NCBI RefSeq assembly: GCF_039778605.1
Contig: NZ_CP156060.1
Coordinates: forward strand, 541,501 to 605,500
Source: Flavobacterium sp. WV_118_3
Lineage (GTDB): Bacteria > Bacteroidota > Bacteroidia > Flavobacteriales > Flavobacteriaceae
Length of the DNA: 64,000 bases
Direction: 5' to 3'
Under the pieces are notes generated by a model, which was not told where the DNA came from, did no database searches, and was given only the letters and a program-made list of their open reading frames with translations. The position numbers and the translations under genes are program-made. Below, one piece after another: positions 1 to 8,943 of the stretch (positions are counted from its first letter, which is position 1; the number at the start of each line of letters is the position of its first letter).

Positions 1-116
1 AGGATTTCCTTTAAAGGTACGGAAACAGAACCCGTTCCGATATTGATCAGAAAAAGTGCGATCAGGGTAATTCCCAGTAATCCGAATAGTAGTTTATGGC
101 GGTTGGTCGCGGTCAA
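1..116 (-). CDS. FecCD/BtuC-type ABC transporter permease, N-terminal fragment
   Basis: Only the first 38 or so codons lie in the window; the gene runs off its left edge. The translation has one hydrophobic segment followed by GSVSVPLKEI, the typical start of vitamin B12/iron-siderophore permeases, which form the membrane channel of an importer. An in-frame stop lies three codons upstream and no ATG is visible, so the TTG at 116-114, two bases after the upstream gene's stop, is the likely start. It lies directly downstream of the binding lipoprotein on the same strand, so the two probably form one import operon, here inferred to carry cobalamin because a B12 riboswitch and btuB-like receptor are adjacent. 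Confidence 0.7.
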   Translation of the reverse strand, partial: MTATNRHKLLFGLLGITLIALFLINIGTGSVSVPLKEI

Positions 117-117
117 A

Positions 118-1260
118 TTAGTTTAATTTTTGGAAAAAATACAGTTGGTAATCCGGTAGTAATTCCGGATGTACAATACGGATCATGTCTTTTAAAACCA
201 GATCCGGACGGGTTGGTGCCAGTTCAAAGTACATAAAACCTCCTTTCGGACCTCTTTTTAAAGCAAAGGAATAAACTTGTTTGTTTTTTAATGCTTTGAA
301 TTGTGCATAATGCGGATTGGCATCCAATAATTCTTTAATCGATGAATAATCGCCCGGCGCAATCCAGAAATCGGCATTCTGTGCCTTGTCAAAAACGGCT
401 TCAAACGAAACGGAAGCACTTCCGGTTCCTTTGGAATCTTTCCATAAATAATTGGCATTGGCATCTTTTAGGAAAACGGCCGCCCAACTGTCGCCTTGCG
501 GTAAATACCAGGTATCCTGATACATTGCACCGCTAAATACGGTGGGTTGTTTGGTGGCGTTTTTGGCAATGGCCTGTGCTTCGGTATAGTCTTTTTTGAT
601 GTTGTTAAACAGGGTTTCGGCTTCTTTGTTTTTTCCGAATAAAGCACCGATTAGCTTGATCCATTCGGCTTTTCCTAATGGAGTTTGTTCGGTCCAGTCG
701 CCGTTATACACGACTTTTAAACCGGCTTTCTCCAATGCGGAATAGGTTTTGTTATTACTGTCGATACTAAATCCAACGACAACACCCGGATCGAGGTCGA
801 TCATCACTTCGGTATTGAGGCTTTCGTTTTTACCGACTTCTTTTACTTTTTTTGTATCGATACGCGCCCGGGTTTTTTCGGAAGAAATATAATCCGTATT
901 CGGGAAACCAACCAGTTTGTCTTCCACGCCTAATAATTCCAATGCCGGAATATGAGTGGTTGAGGTTACCACAACCGATTGTACCGGTACTGATATAGTG
1001 GTGTATTTTAGAAGACTGTCCGGAATAATTCCGCCTTTTTCCTGTAAAATATAGGTAAAGCCTTCTTTTGCATCCGGCCACGGATTAGTCACTTTTACCA
1101 CGCTGTATCCATCGTAATGTTGAAGAGAAAGTCCTTTGGCATATTGAATGCTATTGGTTCCGGTAACAACCGCTTTTTCGGAAGTTTGTGTGTCTTTTTT
1201 ACAACTGGTAGCGGTTAGTAATCCCAGAGAAAGCAAAGCTAAAAGCGCTGTTTTTTTCAT
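118..1260 (-). CDS. ABC transporter substrate-binding lipoprotein, probably cobalamin-binding (BtuF-like)
   Basis: The protein is 380 residues from the ATG at 1260. The reading frame stays open further upstream, but only this start gives a proper lipoprotein signal (MKKTALLALL, then TATSC with the lipid-bearing cysteine). The mature part contains the periplasmic-binding-protein segments of the BtuF/FhuD class, such as IPALELLGVEDKLVGFP and IDLDPGVVVGF. It should capture its ligand in the periplasm and pass it to the permease encoded just downstream. The ligand is inferred to be vitamin B12 from the divergent riboswitch-led btuB-like operon; an iron-siderophore ligand is the alternative. Confidence 0.8.
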   Translation of the reverse strand: MKKTALLALLSLGLLTATSCKKDTQTSEKAVVTGTNSIQYAKGLSLQHYDGYSVVKVTNPWPDAKEGFTYILQEKGGIIPDSLLKYTTISVPVQSVVVTSTTHIPALELLGVEDKLVGFPNTDYISSEKTRARIDTKKVKEVGKNESLNTEVMIDLDPGVVVGFSIDSNNKTYSALEKAGLKVVYNGDWTEQTPLGKAEWIKLIGALFGKNKEAETLFNNIKKDYTEAQAIAKNATKQPTVFSGAMYQDTWYLPQGDSWAAVFLKDANANYLWKDSKGTGSASVSFEAVFDKAQNADFWIAPGDYSSIKELLDANPHYAQFKALKNKQVYSFALKRGPKGGFMYFELAPTRPDLVLKDMIRIVHPELLPDYQLYFFQKLN

Positions 1261-1283
1261 AATGATGACGGTTGCGGTTTCTG

Positions 1284-1291
1284 CAAAAATA
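1284..1291 (-). promoter_or_regulatory. -7 promoter element for the binding-lipoprotein operon
   Basis: On the minus strand this reads TATTTTTG, matching the Bacteroidota -7 consensus TAnnTTTG, 23 bases before the ATG at 1260. No clear TTG -33 element was seen, so this rests on a short motif and position. Confidence 0.35.
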
Positions 1292-1365
1292 AATTTATTT
1301 TCGATGTATTTTTGTGAGATGTGCAAAAAAAAGGTTTAAGGATTAGATAATTTCAATCTTACGAC

Positions 1366-1373
1366 TATCTTTG
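1366..1373 (+). promoter_or_regulatory. -7 promoter element of the B12-riboswitch operon
   Basis: TATCTTTG matches TAnnTTTG and sits about 15-20 bases ahead of the riboswitch, which is where the leader transcript should begin. The -33 TTG is not evident. Confidence 0.5.
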
Positions 1374-1389
1374 CAATGTATTATGGTTA

Positions 1390-1590
1390 TACTTAAGCCT
1401 TTCGCTGAGTATATTAAAAGGGAATCAAGTGCCGTCCGATATAATGGATACAATCTTGAGCTGTACCCGCAACTGTGAGCTTTGTTCTTCCGAAAAAACG
1501 GAGAATGCCTGTTGTTATGCTTCGACCACTGTAACGTATCGTTATGGGAAGGTGAACCACAGGACGCAAGCCAGGAGACCTGCCATAGTA
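1390..1590 (+). promoter_or_regulatory. Cobalamin (adenosylcobalamin-class) riboswitch
   Basis: The leader has the conserved B12-riboswitch blocks in order: AAAAGGGAATCAAGTGC near 1416, CTGTACCCGCAACTGTGA near 1461, CCACTG near 1525, GGGAAGGTG near 1546, and the B12 box AAGCCAGGAGACCTGCC at about 1568-1584. It ends about 45 bases before the btuB-like start, so coenzyme B12 binding would be expected to shut down translation or transcription of the uptake operon. The outer boundaries are approximate. It is on the plus strand and controls only the rightward operon. Confidence 0.93.
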
Positions 1591-1633
1591 AATAATAATT
1601 AAAAGCTTTCGGGAAAAAAGGCTTGTTAAGACT

Positions 1634-3460
1634 ATGAGATTAAAACTACTTTTCGTATTGCTGTTTTTGAGCCAGTTGCTATTGGCTCAGAACGATACTA
1701 TTAACCTGAACGAAGTGATCGTGTCGGACGTTCAGCTACGCGATAATACCGTGTCGCAAACGGTTTTAAAACTAAACGATTCGATTATACAGCAAAATCA
1801 ACCGGCTTTAACGTCTCTTTTAAATTATAATTCCGTGATCTATTTTAAGGAAAACGGATACGGAATGGTGTCGTCGGCTTCTTTTAGAGGGACTACAGCG
1901 CAACAAACGGCCGTGTTGTGGAATGGGATCAATATCAATTCCCAGCTATTGGGTCAAACGGATTTTAATACGGTTACTACGCGCGATTTTAATTCCATTT
2001 CGGTAAAATCGGGTGGTGGAAGTGTGGTCTACGGAAGTGGTGCCATCGGAGGAACGGTTCACTTAAATACCGACTTCCGGTTCCGCGAAGCATTCCAGAA
2101 TGAATTGTATCTGGGTTATGGTAGTTTTAATACGATCAATACACAGTATCGTCTGAATGCCGGAACTAAAAAGTGGAATACGCAGATCAGTTTTAGCCGG
2201 AACAGTTCGGATAACGATTATCCTTTTGTCGGATCGGACGAAAAAAATACCAATGGGGAATACTATAATGCGACGGTCAATGCCAATATCGGTTATAAGA
2301 TCAACGATAAAAACATCCTGAAATTATACAGTCAGTTTTACGAAGACGAACGGCATTTTTCGATTACTTCCGAAAATGCGATCCGAACCAAATACCGAAA
2401 TGCAAACAGTCGGAATTTATTAGTATGGACCAATAGCGCAGGGCAATTCACGTCGAATGTCAAAGCGGCTTTTCTAAAAGAACGCTATCAATATTACGAC
2501 AATATTCAAAGTGATAACTTTTCGTTTGGGGAAGTGCAGACCTTCATCGCTAAATACGATGTGGTATATGCCATCACCGAAAACATAAAACTGAACGCCA
2601 TTATCGATTATACGATCAACGATGGAGAAGGTGAAGGTATTGGTGAAGCCAAACGCAAAATAGGTTCCGGAGTAATACTGTTTAAACATAAGGTATCCGA
2701 TGCGTTTACCTACGAAGTAAGCGGACGAAAAGAAATCACTGATGCCTATCAAAGTCCGTTTTTGTTTTCGGCCGGAGCGACCTATGCCATTACCAACTGG
2801 TATAAAGTAAAACTAAACGGTTCCCATAATTTCCGTATTCCGACCTTTAATGACCTCTATTGGAAGCCGGGCGGAAACCTGAATCTTCGACCGGAAAGTG
2901 CCTATCAGGCCGACTTCGGACAGGAGTTTACCTTTGGCGGATTACAATTGACAGCCACAGCCTATTATATGAAAATAAAAGACATGTTGCGTTGGCTTCC
3001 TACGAGTGAAGGCTATTGGGCTCCGGTAAACACCGACAAAGTACAATCCTACGGAGCAGAAGTTTTATTGGATTACACTCATAAACTCGGATTGCACGAA
3101 TTGGGCTTAAAAGGAACCTATGCCTATACGGTGTCGGAAGATGAAAACACCAACAAGCAGCTTATTTATGTGCCTTATCACAAATTGACCGGAGCGGTAT
3201 CGTATGCCTTTAAAAATTTTGGAGCCTATTACCAGACCTTATATAATGGTGAAGTATTTACCTTATCGGACAACAATCCAAAATATATGGTAAAAGACTA
3301 TCTGGTGTCCAATTTTGGGATTGATTACCGTATCGGAAAGAAAAACACCTATCGCCTTGGCGCGCAGGTTCGAAACCTTACCAACGAAAAATATGAAAGT
3401 GTTGCCGGTCGCTTAATGCCAGGCAGAAATTATAACGTAACCCTAACTTTAATTTTTTAA
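1634..3460 (+). CDS. btuB: TonB-dependent vitamin B12 receptor (BtuB-like)
   Basis: This 608-residue outer-membrane protein has a signal peptide ending LLLAQ, an N-terminal plug (about residues 25-145, with NEVIVSD and SFRGTTAQQTAVLWNG) and a C-terminal 22-strand-type barrel ending in an aromatic-rich strand (NVTLTLIF). It is shorter than siderophore receptors and close to BtuB in length. It is the first gene after a cobalamin riboswitch and is followed five bases later by a BtuG-like lipoprotein. It should import cobalamin across the outer membrane using TonB energy. Substrate assignment rests mainly on the riboswitch and neighbours. Confidence 0.88.
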   Translation: MRLKLLFVLLFLSQLLLAQNDTINLNEVIVSDVQLRDNTVSQTVLKLNDSIIQQNQPALTSLLNYNSVIYFKENGYGMVSSASFRGTTAQQTAVLWNGININSQLLGQTDFNTVTTRDFNSISVKSGGGSVVYGSGAIGGTVHLNTDFRFREAFQNELYLGYGSFNTINTQYRLNAGTKKWNTQISFSRNSSDNDYPFVGSDEKNTNGEYYNATVNANIGYKINDKNILKLYSQFYEDERHFSITSENAIRTKYRNANSRNLLVWTNSAGQFTSNVKAAFLKERYQYYDNIQSDNFSFGEVQTFIAKYDVVYAITENIKLNAIIDYTINDGEGEGIGEAKRKIGSGVILFKHKVSDAFTYEVSGRKEITDAYQSPFLFSAGATYAITNWYKVKLNGSHNFRIPTFNDLYWKPGGNLNLRPESAYQADFGQEFTFGGLQLTATAYYMKIKDMLRWLPTSEGYWAPVNTDKVQSYGAEVLLDYTHKLGLHELGLKGTYAYTVSEDENTNKQLIYVPYHKLTGAVSYAFKNFGAYYQTLYNGEVFTLSDNNPKYMVKDYLVSNFGIDYRIGKKNTYRLGAQVRNLTNEKYESVAGRLMPGRNYNVTLTLIF

Positions 3461-3465
3461 AACAA

Positions 3466-4545
3466 ATGAAAATCAACAAATTACTTGGTTTAGGCCTTTT
3501 AACAGCGGTGTTTTTTGCCTCTTGTACCGATGAGGAAATCGTTTACAAAGAAGCACCGGCAGCGGTAGCAAAAGGAGCCTATGAAAAAGGTGTTTTGGTA
3601 GTGAACGAAGGAAATTTCGGTTCCCCGAATGCAGAGGTAAGCTATATCTCATCTGAATTCCCGACCTTATTCCAGAATAATATTTTCAATACGGTTAACC
3701 CAACAAAAGTTTTGGGAAATACAGCACAAAGTATTGGATTTAACGGTGACCTGGCGTATATCGTTTTAAACGGAAGCAACAAAATTGAGGTGGTAAACCG
3801 TTATACTTTCGAAAGTGTGGCAACCATCCAAACCGGATTACAAAACCCAAGATATATCGCTTTTGCCAATGGTAAAGGATATGTAACCAACTGGGGTGAT
3901 GCAGGTGTGGCTACCGATGACTATGTAGCGATTGTAAATCTTACAACCAATCAGATTGCAGGAAATATCGCTGTAGCTGAAGGGCCGGAGCAAATCGTAG
4001 CTTATAATAACAATTTATATGTAGCACATAAAGGAGGTTATGGTTTTAATGACAAAATTTCGTTGATCAATAGTTCTGATGTAGTACAGACTACGATTAC
4101 GGTTGGTGATGTGCCATCAGTTATCGAAATCAACAATAACGAATTATATGTACTATGTTCTGGAAAACCGGCTTGGTCGGGTACTGAAACATCTGCAAAA
4201 CTGGTAAAAGTAGACTTAGCAAGCAATGCAATAGCGCAGTCTTTCACTTTTGCTGCGGGTGAGCATCCGGCGCTTATGGATATCGATGCTGGTAGCATTT
4301 ACTTTATGAAAGGTAAAGGCGTGTATAAAAAAGACCTGGGAGCAGCGGCTTTACCAACTGCTCCAATTTTTACGGCAACAGCAACTACCGTGTATGGTTT
4401 TGCCGCACAAAATAGTAAATTCTATGTAGGTGACGCAATCGATTATGTAGCAAACGGAAAAGTAACCGTTTACGATGTTGCCGGCACACTACAGAAAACC
4501 TATACCGTTGGGGTAATGCCAAACGGTTTCTATTTCAATAATTAA
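3466..4545 (+). CDS. BtuG-like surface lipoprotein with DUF5074/YncE-type beta-propeller
   Basis: The 359-residue product has a lipoprotein signal (AVFFASC) followed by repeated beta-propeller blades (for example LAYIVLNGSNKIEVVNRYTF and PRYIAFANGKGYVTNW). Known BtuG proteins of Bacteroides are surface seven-bladed propellers that bind B12 very tightly and sit on BtuB. Position directly after the riboswitch-controlled receptor, with only a five-base gap, supports the same role here. It shares the motif VLVVNEGNFGSPNA and overall layout with the next gene, indicating a tandem duplication. Function is inferred from fold and context. Confidence 0.8.
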   Translation: MKINKLLGLGLLTAVFFASCTDEEIVYKEAPAAVAKGAYEKGVLVVNEGNFGSPNAEVSYISSEFPTLFQNNIFNTVNPTKVLGNTAQSIGFNGDLAYIVLNGSNKIEVVNRYTFESVATIQTGLQNPRYIAFANGKGYVTNWGDAGVATDDYVAIVNLTTNQIAGNIAVAEGPEQIVAYNNNLYVAHKGGYGFNDKISLINSSDVVQTTITVGDVPSVIEINNNELYVLCSGKPAWSGTETSAKLVKVDLASNAIAQSFTFAAGEHPALMDIDAGSIYFMKGKGVYKKDLGAAALPTAPIFTATATTVYGFAAQNSKFYVGDAIDYVANGKVTVYDVAGTLQKTYTVGVMPNGFYFNN

Positions 4546-4556
4546 TAGCGATTCGT

Positions 4557-5606
4557 ATGAAATGGAATAGCATAAAATGGAGTAACATACTAACACTGCT
4601 CCTTTTATATTTCGCTTTTGCTTCTTGTAGTAAAAGTGAAGATGTCGTAATAGAAACACCTTTAGAAGCCTATGATAATGGTGTTTTTATGTTGAACGAA
4701 GGAAATTTTATGACACCGAATGCTTCGGTATCGTTCCTGTCGAATAACTTCCAGGACTTTCAGGCGAGTATTTTTCCGGCGGTTAATCCGGGTAAGATCC
4801 TTGGTGATGTAGCACAAAGCATGACGCTTTATGGCGATAAGGCTTTTATTTTGATCAATAATTCTAATAAAATTGAAATAGTCAACCGTCATACGTTCGC
4901 TTCTTTGGGGGCGATTACCGACGGATTGAGTCAGCCGCGATATGCAGCTGCATTAAATGGTAAACTATATGTGACCAATGCTGTTTCGAAAAATGTAACG
5001 GTATACGATACGGAAACCTTTGTAAAATTAGCTACGATTCCGGTAAATAAAACCATCGAAAAAGTAGTGGCTGTTAACGGAAAAGTATACCTTCAGAATG
5101 CGGCCTACGGAAGCGGAAACGAAATCACGGTGATTGATGCCGCAACGAATACCATTAGCACCACGTTAACAGTAGTTGATGGTCTGAATGCTATCGAGGC
5201 CAAAGGAACACAGTTATATGCATTATGCGGGAATACCACCGAAACCAAACTATATGCAATTAATACAGCGAATAATCAGATTGTCGGAACGACTACGTTT
5301 CCGGTTTCTCTGGCAAATGCCCGTAATATGGATATCGATGGGGAAGTGGTTTATTTTACCAAAGGTAATGGGGTATACCGTGTAGGATTGAATGAAACAA
5401 CGGTAAGTGAAACACCAATTTTTACCGTAGCAGATAACGACTTTTCGACATTCTATGGGTTTGCAGCAATTAACGGACGAATTTATGTTTCGGACGCCAA
5501 AGGGTTTGTAGCCAGAAGTCAGGTTACCGTTTTTAGTACTACTGGTGCGGTATTAGTACAAAAGGAGACAGGAATAGGAACAAATGGTTTCTATCTCAAT
5601 AATTAA
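4557..5606 (+). CDS. Second BtuG-like beta-propeller lipoprotein
   Basis: This 349-residue lipoprotein (lipobox in LYFAFASC) is a diverged paralogue of its upstream neighbour: both have an NEGNF signature after the signal, NKIEVVNRHTF-type blades and a GFYxNN ending. The gap to the upstream gene is 11 bases, so they are one transcription unit. It probably binds cobalamin or a related corrinoid at the cell surface. Two distinct copies may divide ligand preference or act in series. It is followed by a weak hairpin with a T-rich tail. Confidence 0.75.
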   Translation: MKWNSIKWSNILTLLLLYFAFASCSKSEDVVIETPLEAYDNGVFMLNEGNFMTPNASVSFLSNNFQDFQASIFPAVNPGKILGDVAQSMTLYGDKAFILINNSNKIEIVNRHTFASLGAITDGLSQPRYAAALNGKLYVTNAVSKNVTVYDTETFVKLATIPVNKTIEKVVAVNGKVYLQNAAYGSGNEITVIDAATNTISTTLTVVDGLNAIEAKGTQLYALCGNTTETKLYAINTANNQIVGTTTFPVSLANARNMDIDGEVVYFTKGNGVYRVGLNETTVSETPIFTVADNDFSTFYGFAAINGRIYVSDAKGFVARSQVTVFSTTGAVLVQKETGIGTNGFYLNN

Positions 5607-5626
5607 AACTGAAATTATAAAAGTAG

Positions 5627-5655
5627 GCTACCCTTTATAGGTAGCTTATTTTTTA
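5627..5655 (+). terminator. Possible terminator after the second BtuG-like gene
   Basis: A 6-bp stem (GCTACC/GGTAGC) with a short loop is followed by TTATTTTTTAT. It is weak and could permit read-through into the T9SS protein gene. Confidence 0.5.
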
Positions 5656-5695
5656 TAAAAGTCGGCTACCGATTTACTTAAAAAAATACTACAAT

Positions 5696-6661
5696 ATGAA
5701 AAGAATACTACTCATCGCCTCATTGGGGCTAACAACAATTATAAATGCACAATCCTATGCGCCGCCAGCTGGGCAGGAAGGATCTACGGCAATTGCAGCC
5801 AGTAGTTCTCAGTTTGTGGCATGGGCAACTGGAGCGACAGTGGTTCAGGGGCCGCAAAATATTACGAATCCGAACGGGCCATTTGCAAATGTTGGTTCTG
5901 CAGAAGCGGCTACCGGTGCTCCAGATGGAAGTGGAATTGTAAGTTTGGGCGATGGCGGTAATGCAATATTAACATTTGCTCAGCCAATTGCCAACGGAGC
6001 AGGATTTGATTTCGCTGTTTTTGAAAACAGTTTTTCCGATACTTTTTTAGAGTTGGCTTTTGTGGAAGTGAGTTCAGATGGGGTTAATTTCTTCCGTTTC
6101 CCGGCGCATAGTGAAACACAAACGGCTACTCAGGTTGACGGATTCGGAAATATCGACTGCCGTTTTATCAATAACCTGGCAGGAAAATACAGAGCTAACT
6201 TCGGTACGCCGTTCGATTTGTCGGATATCCCGGATAATCCGTTGTTGAATAAAGACCGAATTACACATGTGAAAGTAATCGATGTGATTGGAACAATCGA
6301 TCCGCAATATGCAAGTCGCGACAGTTTTGGAAATATAGTGAACGATCCGTATCCAACACCGTTTGGTTCCGGTGGTTTCGATCTGGATGCAGTTGGAGTG
6401 ATCAATCAGGCCACATTGGGCGCAAAAGATTTTAACCCGGAGTTGTTTTCCGTGTATCCGAATCCGACCAGCGGCTTCGTAAACATTCGTTCTGAAAAAG
6501 AAACAACAATTGTAATTTACGATCTATACGGACGTATGGTAAAACAACTACAAAAAGGAGATCATAAACAAATTTCTGTATCCGATTTAACTCCGGGGAC
6601 GTATATGATCACTTTAGAAGCCGAAGCACGGAAAGAAGTTAAAAAGCTGATTGTACGATAA
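5696..6661 (+). CDS. T9SS-sorted secreted protein of the B12 locus
   Basis: The 321-residue product has a signal peptide (ending TTIINAQ), a central beta-rich domain with GSAEAATGAPDG and FDFAVFENSF, and a C-terminal type IX sorting domain (about residues 248-321, YPNPTSGFVNI through MITLEAE, ending KKLIVR). The sorting domain predicts export by T9SS and surface attachment or release. Its place at the end of the riboswitch operon suggests a surface cobalamin-related role; Bacteroides loci carry other surface B12-binding proteins (BtuH) at similar positions, but homology to BtuH could not be established by eye. Confidence 0.75.
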   Translation: MKRILLIASLGLTTIINAQSYAPPAGQEGSTAIAASSSQFVAWATGATVVQGPQNITNPNGPFANVGSAEAATGAPDGSGIVSLGDGGNAILTFAQPIANGAGFDFAVFENSFSDTFLELAFVEVSSDGVNFFRFPAHSETQTATQVDGFGNIDCRFINNLAGKYRANFGTPFDLSDIPDNPLLNKDRITHVKVIDVIGTIDPQYASRDSFGNIVNDPYPTPFGSGGFDLDAVGVINQATLGAKDFNPELFSVYPNPTSGFVNIRSEKETTIVIYDLYGRMVKQLQKGDHKQISVSDLTPGTYMITLEAEARKEVKKLIVR

Positions 6662-6682
6662 TAATACTACTTTTTTGAGAAC

Positions 6683-6722
6683 AAAAGCAGGCAGAAATAT
6701 TCGATTTCTGCCTGCTTTTTTT
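6683..6722 (+). terminator. Strong intrinsic terminator ending the B12 operon
   Basis: A 16-bp perfect stem (AAAAGCAGGCAGAAAT with its complement) around the loop ATTCG-like pentamer ends in a T tract, just after the T9SS protein gene. Confidence 0.9.
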
Positions 6723-6812
6723 ATTATTTTTAATAAATTTTAAAAACGGTTGTAACAAAACAAATCCGTGTTCGTCTTCATTATATAAACCAAAACTAAC
6801 CAACCCTAAATT

Positions 6813-7331
6813 ATGAATCAACAGGAGTTCATCAGAGTAATTTCTCCTTTTAAAGACAAACTGTTCCGGATGGCAAAACGTTTGCTTGTGAGTACTGAAG
6901 AAGCGGAAGATGCGACTCAGGAAGTTTTGGTGAAATTATGGAAAAATAACCACGTACTGTCGAATTATAATAGTGTAGAAGCGTTTGCAATGACGATGAC
7001 TAAAAATTATTGTCTGGATCAGTTAAAATCGAAAAGAGCATCCAATTTGCAAATTGTTCACAATAACTATTCCGATGGTACGGCAAGTGCTCAAAGACAA
7101 CTGGAAGATAAAGATAGCTGGAATTGGGTCGAAAAAATAATGGAAGACCTCCCGGAACAACAACGGTTAATTCTCCAGTTACGGGATGTGGAAGAATATG
7201 AATTCTCGGAAATCGCTAAAATTATGGACATGAACGAAACAGCAGTTCGGGTAGCGTTATCGAGAGCAAGAAAAATAATAAGAGAACAATTGGTTAAAAA
7301 ACACAATTATGGAATTCAATTCAATGGATAG
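6813..7331 (+). CDS. ECF-type RNA polymerase sigma factor
   Basis: This 172-residue protein has sigma region 2 (about residues 10-75, with AEDATQEVLVKLWK) and region 4 (about 115-165, with LPEQQRLILQLRDVEEYEFSEI and a following helix-turn-helix). It lacks regions 1 and 3, as ECF factors do. Its 3' end overlaps the next gene by 23 bases, a typical arrangement for a sigma factor with its membrane anti-sigma partner. It probably directs its own operon, including the two DUF4252 genes. Confidence 0.92.
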   Translation: MNQQEFIRVISPFKDKLFRMAKRLLVSTEEAEDATQEVLVKLWKNNHVLSNYNSVEAFAMTMTKNYCLDQLKSKRASNLQIVHNNYSDGTASAQRQLEDKDSWNWVEKIMEDLPEQQRLILQLRDVEEYEFSEIAKIMDMNETAVRVALSRARKIIREQLVKKHNYGIQFNG

Positions 7332-7746
7332 GTTAATCGAAAAATACTTTTCAGGTGAAACCAGTATTGCCGAAGAAAAAGAGTTGAAAAACTACTTTAT
7401 GCAGCCCGATGTGGCGCCACATCACGAGCAGTATCGCGCAATGTTGGGCTATTTCGCCCAGGCAAAAGACGAACAGTTTACAAAAACAGTTCCACTAAAA
7501 CCCAGAAAACGTAACTATGTAGCGTGGATTTCTGTAGCTGCGAGCGTCGCGCTTTTGTTTGGACTTTTCACCTTCCTGAACCAAAAACCTCAGGAACAGG
7601 ACCTCGGATCATTCGAAAACCCGGAAGTCGCTTATAAGGAAACGCAAAAAGCACTCGAAATGGTGTCGCAAAATGTTAATCTCGGCGTAAAAGGTATGGG
7701 GTACATGAAAGAATACGAAAAAACCACCAAAACAATTTTTAAATAA
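7309..7746 (+). CDS. Probable anti-sigma factor, single-pass membrane protein
   Basis: The 145-residue product has a short cytoplasmic N-terminal part (RLIEKYFSGETSIAEEKELKNYF, quoted in spirit as residues 8-28), one transmembrane helix at about residues 70-92 (WISVAASVALLFGLFTFL) and a short exported tail. This layout and the overlap with the sigma gene match Bacteroidota anti-sigma factors. The ATG at 7309 and one at 7324 are both possible starts. Direct sigma binding is inferred, not visible. Confidence 0.7.
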   Translation: MEFNSMDRLIEKYFSGETSIAEEKELKNYFMQPDVAPHHEQYRAMLGYFAQAKDEQFTKTVPLKPRKRNYVAWISVAASVALLFGLFTFLNQKPQEQDLGSFENPEVAYKETQKALEMVSQNVNLGVKGMGYMKEYEKTTKTIFK

Positions 7747-7771
7747 AAACCAACAAGTAACAAAAAACAGT

Positions 7772-8311
7772 ATGAAAACAATAGTTAAAAAAATAGTAGT
7801 AGCGATCGCTTTAATAATCATGCCAAGTATGGTATTGGCACAATCGCCTTTTGAAAAATTTGCCGATCAGGACGATGTCACGTCTGTAGTGGTAAATAAG
7901 AAAATGTTTGAAATGATGAGTAAAGTAAAAATGGATGCCTCCGACAAGCAAACGCAGGTGTACATTAACTTACTAAAAAAACTGGATAACCTGAAAGTGT
8001 ATACAACGACTAGTGCGAAACCCGCTTCAGAAATGAAAAGCAGTGTGACGGCCTATTTAAAAGCGAATCCGTTGGAAGAACTGATGCGGGTTAATGATAA
8101 CGGTAAAAACGTAAAAATCTACGTAAAATCAGGAGCAACCAGCAGTCAGATTAAAGAGCTCTTAATGTATATCGAAGGCGGAAGCGGAAAAGGTAATGAA
8201 ACCGTATTGATGTCGTTAACCGGTAATTTCGATTTAGATGAAATTTCAGCCTTAACCGAGAAAATGAAACTTCCGGGCGGTGAAACTTTAAAGAAAGCAT
8301 CACAGAAATAA
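7772..8311 (+). CDS. DUF4252 domain exported protein
   Basis: This 179-residue protein has a signal peptide (ending MVLAQ) and a DUF4252-type body: an N-terminal FEKFADQDDVTSVVVNKKMF segment followed by an alternating alpha/beta region. In Bacteroidota such proteins are regularly found behind an ECF sigma/anti-sigma pair, as here, 25 bases after the anti-sigma gene. Molecular function is unknown; a role in the sigma factor's envelope response is inferred. Confidence 0.75.
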   Translation: MKTIVKKIVVAIALIIMPSMVLAQSPFEKFADQDDVTSVVVNKKMFEMMSKVKMDASDKQTQVYINLLKKLDNLKVYTTTSAKPASEMKSSVTAYLKANPLEELMRVNDNGKNVKIYVKSGATSSQIKELLMYIEGGSGKGNETVLMSLTGNFDLDEISALTEKMKLPGGETLKKASQK

Positions 8312-8325
8312 TATAAATCAGAATT

Positions 8326-8355
8326 CCTGTTCATCTTTGGTGAACAGGTTTTTTT
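8326..8355 (+). terminator. Intrinsic terminator between the DUF4252 genes
   Basis: An 8-bp stem CCTGTTCA/TGAACAGG with loop TCTTTGG-like heptamer is followed by seven or more T residues. It probably attenuates transcription into the second DUF4252 gene. Confidence 0.75.
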
Positions 8356-8373
8356 AACATTAATACGGATATT

Positions 8374-8913
8374 ATGAAAAGAATAGGCACCTTATTGGTC
8401 GTACTTTCATTAGCACTGACCGGTTGTGAAACCAAACCGAGTTTACAGAAATATTTTGTAGAAAATTCGGATAATAAAGAATTTTTAGCGGTCGATATTT
8501 CTCCGAGCATTATCAATGTGGATAAAGTAGCTCTTTCGACGGAAGAGAAAAAAGCCCTGGAATCCTTTAAAAAAATGAATGTACTGGCTTTTAAAGCCGA
8601 TGGTAAAAACCAGCAGGAATTTGATGTGGAACGCAGTAAAGTAAAAGAAATTTTAAAAGATCCGACGTATCAGGAATTGGTAAAAGCCGGAAATGGAAAA
8701 GATGGTGCTGCGATTTACTTTGTGGGCGATACCGACCATATCAGTGAGTTTGTATTGTACGGATGTAAGAGCGAAAACGGATTTGCCGTAGCGCGAATTA
8801 TTGGTGACAATATGAATCCAAACGATGTAATGGCCTTATTCGGATTGATGAAAAAAGGAAACATCGATATGGAGCAGTTAAAACCATTACAACAATTAAT
8901 GGGGAAACCCTAA
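8374..8913 (+). CDS. DUF4252 domain lipoprotein
   Basis: The 179-residue product is a lipoprotein (LALTGC lipobox) with the same length and general layout as the preceding DUF4252 protein (KALESFKKMNVLAFKADG, then an alpha/beta body ending in MALFGLMKKG-type helices). The pair looks like an old duplication with one soluble exported and one lipid-anchored form. Function is not known. Confidence 0.72.
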   Translation: MKRIGTLLVVLSLALTGCETKPSLQKYFVENSDNKEFLAVDISPSIINVDKVALSTEEKKALESFKKMNVLAFKADGKNQQEFDVERSKVKEILKDPTYQELVKAGNGKDGAAIYFVGDTDHISEFVLYGCKSENGFAVARIIGDNMNPNDVMALFGLMKKGNIDMEQLKPLQQLMGKP

Positions 8914-8917
8914 AAAT

Positions 8918-8943
8918 AAAAAAAGCCCGTCAGGGCTTTTTTT
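8918..8943. terminator. Bidirectional terminator between convergent genes
   Basis: AGCCC/GGGCT stem flanked by an A tract on the left and a T tract on the right can serve the plus-strand sigma operon and the minus-strand iron operon. Confidence 0.8.
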
